Shown one piece after another: positions 5,693 through 7,129 of a stretch of 7,129 nt of DNA. The stretch comes from an uncultured Acidimicrobiia bacterium. GTDB taxonomy: Bacteria; Actinomycetota; Acidimicrobiia; Spongiisociales; JAENVV01. The stretch spans positions 1 through 7,129 of the forward strand of contig CAJQPD010000069.1 of assembly GCA_905480085.1 (NCBI GenBank). Reading direction: 5' to 3'. Position 1 is the first letter of the stretch, and every line of letters starts with the position of its first letter. The position numbers were made by a program, and so were the translations under genes. Below the pieces are notes generated by a model. The model made no database searches. It was not told where the DNA came from and was given only the letters and a program-made list of their open reading frames with translations.

Positions 5693-6870
5693 TCGAAACT
5701 CACCCAGTCTTTCAAGTCGTCGAAGAATATGCCATCTGCCCACGGATAGGTGAAGTTGAATCCGGGCCCCCGGAACAAGACCCCGAAGATGGTGAGAGTG
5801 GCGGCACCCATCATGAAGAACGTGTACATGAAGATGGCGAACTTGCGGTCAGATGGCTTGGTCGAGGGATTCCGGTCCACGTAAGGGATCGCCATGAACC
5901 CGACGAGGCCAATGATGGTCGGAACCGTCACACCGGCGATCTGCGGATCGAAATACGACAACAATTCCTGGAGGCCGAGGAAGTACCACGGCGCCTTCGA
6001 CGGGTTCGGGGTCGCATTGAAGTTGGCAGATTCGAGCAGCGGTGCCTGCAAAATCACCGACAACACAATGAGGACTGCGGTCACCGCCAGGAGTGCTGCA
6101 AACTCCATGATCATGAGATGCGGCCACGTGCTGACCTTGTCGGTCGGCTCTGATTTAACCTGTTGGATGGCGTTCGCCTTGACAACCGTGAGCAGACGCT
6201 GGGTACGAACTCCTTGCGGCACGGCCTCCGGTTGAGCGAGCGGGCGAGCGGCAACCGCGGTGGCTCCGCCGGAACGACTCGCCGCCGGCGGTTCGACAGC
6301 CACACTGGCTGCTGCGGCCGGCTCGGCGATCGGAATCTCGACAACTTCGGCGACCGCCTCGATAACCTCCGCAACCGGTGCGGGCTCGGCGGCATCCGGG
6401 GCTGCGGCAGCCGCCGCTGGTGCTGCCGGAGTCTCCTCGCCCAACATTTCGGCCAGAACGCTGGCTGGTGAGGCACCGCTTGCCTTGGCCTTGGCTTCGA
6501 CCGACCGCTTCAATAGCGACGCAGGCATACCGGCTTTGGCAGCCGCCGCGTCATAGTCAATATCTTCGGATGCGCCGGCATCAGAAGATGATGCAGCTAC
6601 TACCTGCGCCTGGGGCCTTTCCGCAGGAGCCTCCGCAGGGGCCTCCGCAGGGGCCTCCGGCTCGACGGTTGGCTCCACAGCCGGGTCGGCGGCCGGGGCA
6701 GCCGGTTGGGCGGCCACCACCGTTTCGACCTTCGGCTGTTCGCCCATGTCCATGGGGGTCGGAGTGGCTTCCCCCGTCATTTCGGCGAGAACCTGCTCGA
6801 CCGGAATGCCGAGTGCTTTGGCTTTGGCTTCGGCCGATCGCCGGAGCAGATGTTCTGGAATGTCAGACAC
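5689..6870 (-). CDS. Cytochrome b C-terminal half (subunit IV-like) with long N-terminal extension
   Basis: The last ~145 residues of 393 are the subunit IV half of a split cytochrome b, which together with the upstream gene product forms the quinol-oxidising Qo site. It starts at WPHLMIMEF (249), with helices at about 255-275, 313-330 and 344-366. The Qo motif is NPSKAPWYFLGLQELL (289-304). Canonical PEWY is here APWY, without the Glu. The first ~245 residues are an unusual soluble extension, expected on the cytoplasmic side: two related helical motifs at 4-34 and 115-145, joined and followed by linkers rich in Ala, Pro, Glu and Val. Typical subunit IV is only about 160 residues. GTG at 6870 is preceded by GGGAG at a 6-base distance and lies 10 bases after the cytochrome b stop; its own stop overlaps the Rieske start. 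No frameshift is seen, and codon use runs on smoothly from extension to core. Confidence 0.92.
   Translation of the reverse strand: MSDIPEHLLRRSAEAKAKALGIPVEQVLAEMTGEATPTPMDMGEQPKVETVVAAQPAAPAADPAVEPTVEPEAPAEAPAEAPAERPQAQVVAASSSDAGASEDIDYDAAAAKAGMPASLLKRSVEAKAKASGASPASVLAEMLGEETPAAPAAAAAAPDAAEPAPVAEVIEAVAEVVEIPIAEPAAAASVAVEPPAASRSGGATAVAARPLAQPEAVPQGVRTQRLLTVVKANAIQQVKSEPTDKVSTWPHLMIMEFAALLAVTAVLIVLSVILQAPLLESANFNATPNPSKAPWYFLGLQELLSYFDPQIAGVTVPTIIGLVGFMAIPYVDRNPSTKPSDRKFAIFMYTFFMMGAATLTIFGVLFRGPGFNFTYPWADGIFFDDLKDWVSFE
6436..6528 (-). repeat. Second copy of the 31-residue helical motif in subunit IV
   Basis: Encodes residues 115-145, MPASLLKRSVEAKAKASG then ASPASVLAEMLGE. It is identical to the first copy (6769-6861) at 19 of 31 positions with no gap. 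The pattern suggests helix, short turn, helix. I do not recognise a named domain. Confidence 0.8.
6629..6660. repeat. 12-bp tandem repeat in the linker of subunit IV
   Basis: The unit GCCTCCGCAGGG occurs twice exactly (6629-6640, 6641-6652) followed by a partial third copy, with a degenerate copy just before. On the coding strand it encodes repeats of Ala-Pro-Ala-Glu between the two helical motifs. The exactness at DNA level suggests recent slippage expansion of the linker. Confidence 0.75.
6769..6861 (-). repeat. First copy of the 31-residue helical motif in subunit IV
   Basis: Encodes residues 4-34, IPEHLLRRSAEAKAKALG then IPVEQVLAEMTGE. It begins three residues from the N-terminus. The LL-R/K-RS-x-EAKAKA core and the VLAEM-x-GE end are shared with the copy at 6436-6528. 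Confidence 0.8.
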
Positions 6871-6876
6871 TCATCA

Positions 6877-6881
6877 CTCCC
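6877..6881 (-). promoter_or_regulatory. Shine-Dalgarno site GGGAG of the subunit IV gene
   Basis: GGGAG ends 6 bases before the GTG at 6870 and overlaps the last base of the upstream cytochrome b stop codon. It supports the GTG, because an ATG at 6874 is in another frame and stops within four codons. Confidence 0.6.
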
Positions 6882-7129
6882 TACAACGGACCGGAAATCC
6901 CACCATCTTTGCGGACCCGCCAGAAATGCACGGCCATGAAGATGACGATAATGAATGGGAAAAAGAGAACATGCAGCACATACCAACGCAGAATGGTGTC
7001 AGCGGTTACCTCCACCGACCCCAGCAGGAGGAACTTGACCTGACCGCCGAACACGGGCACGAATCCAGCCATGTTGGTACCGACCGTAACCGCCCAAAGT
7101 GCCAGCTGGTCCCACGGCAACAGATACCC
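6881..7129 (-). CDS. Cytochrome b N-terminal half (b6-like), 3' part only
   Basis: This is the heme-carrying half of the split cytochrome b. Only the last 82 residues are inside the window; the gene continues beyond its end. The fragment opens with [19 protein letters not shown], a hallmark of helix C and the cd loop near the Qo site. It goes on through PVFGG and [20 protein letters not shown]. Helix D follows with two heme-ligand histidines in [16 protein letters not shown], 14 residues apart, the spacing seen in cytochrome b6 (13 in mitochondrial-type bc1). It ends with [14 protein letters not shown] just after helix D, as expected for a split cytochrome b rather than a fused one. TAG is at 6883-6881, 10 bases before the subunit IV start. 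The frame has no break at the window edge. Confidence 0.93.
   Translation of the reverse strand, partial: GYLLPWDQLALWAVTVGTNMAGFVPVFGGQVKFLLLGSVEVTADTILRWYVLHVLFFPFIIVIFMAVHFWRVRKDGGISGPL

Noticed and set aside
5693..5743. N-terminal extension of the Rieske protein from a GTG at 5743
   Set aside because: It would overlap the subunit IV core by more than 50 bases, whereas the ATG at 5692 gives the usual ATGA overlap and starts just before the first membrane helix.
6378..7043. Long + strand open frame of 221 codons, rich in Pro and Arg
   Set aside because: It is a shadow of the Ala/Pro/Glu-rich arm of subunit IV and crosses into the cytochrome b gene; the low complexity explains its openness.
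1..7129. CRISPR array, insertion sequence, tRNA or rRNA genes
   Set aside because: No spaced direct repeats, transposase motifs, terminal inverted repeats or tRNA/rRNA signatures were seen on either strand.

Overview
The window looks like chromosomal DNA from a moderately GC-rich bacterium, most likely an actinobacterial lineage outside the classical Streptomyces/Mycobacterium group. The Rex protein reads like actinobacterial Rex (ANVRKDLSYLGSHGVRGVGY, then a GIGNLGSALANY nucleotide loop). Starts of GTG type and a probably leaderless mRNA fit that. The bc-complex genes do not follow the qcrC-qcrA-qcrB layout of well-known Actinobacteria, so a deep-branching class such as Acidimicrobiia is my inference, not a firm call.

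Layout: (1) Positions 1-77 hold an open frame on the + strand ending in TAG, possibly the 3' end of a convergent gene. (2) 107-2155 (-) encodes a full-length EF-G-like translational GTPase of the EF-G2 type. (3) 2156-2348 is a divergent intergenic region with two inverted repeats and candidate promoters for both sides. (4) 2349-2978 (+) encodes Rex, the NADH/NAD+-sensing repressor, with a near-consensus Rex operator lying on its own start codon. (5) 2975-7129 (-) is one tightly packed operon. In transcription order it holds the end of cytochrome b (b6-like half), subunit IV (C-terminal cytochrome b half), a Rieske iron-sulfur protein, a diheme cytochrome c and a 120-residue three-helix membrane protein. 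Its last stop codon overlaps the rex stop codon in a CTAG.

The five operon genes encode a menaquinol or quinol:cytochrome c oxidoreductase built on the split-cytochrome b (b6/subunit IV) plan. Quinol is oxidised at the outer-face Qo site between cytochrome b and subunit IV. One electron passes through the Rieske cluster to the diheme cytochrome c and onward to a terminal oxidase or other acceptor; the other recrosses the membrane through the b hemes. Rex commonly controls respiratory genes, so its convergent position next to this operon makes functional sense, though no operator for the operon itself is visible because its promoter is outside the window.

Three things are unusual. Subunit IV carries a cytoplasmic N-terminal extension of about 245 residues with two copies of a 31-residue helical motif on Ala/Pro/Glu-rich linkers, an arrangement reminiscent of docking domains on flexible arms. 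The diheme cytochrome c has two canonical EF-hand-type calcium loops in the insert between its heme domains. The operon ends with a small membrane protein I cannot assign. In addition, the EF-G-like protein has Met where EF-G has its catalytic histidine.
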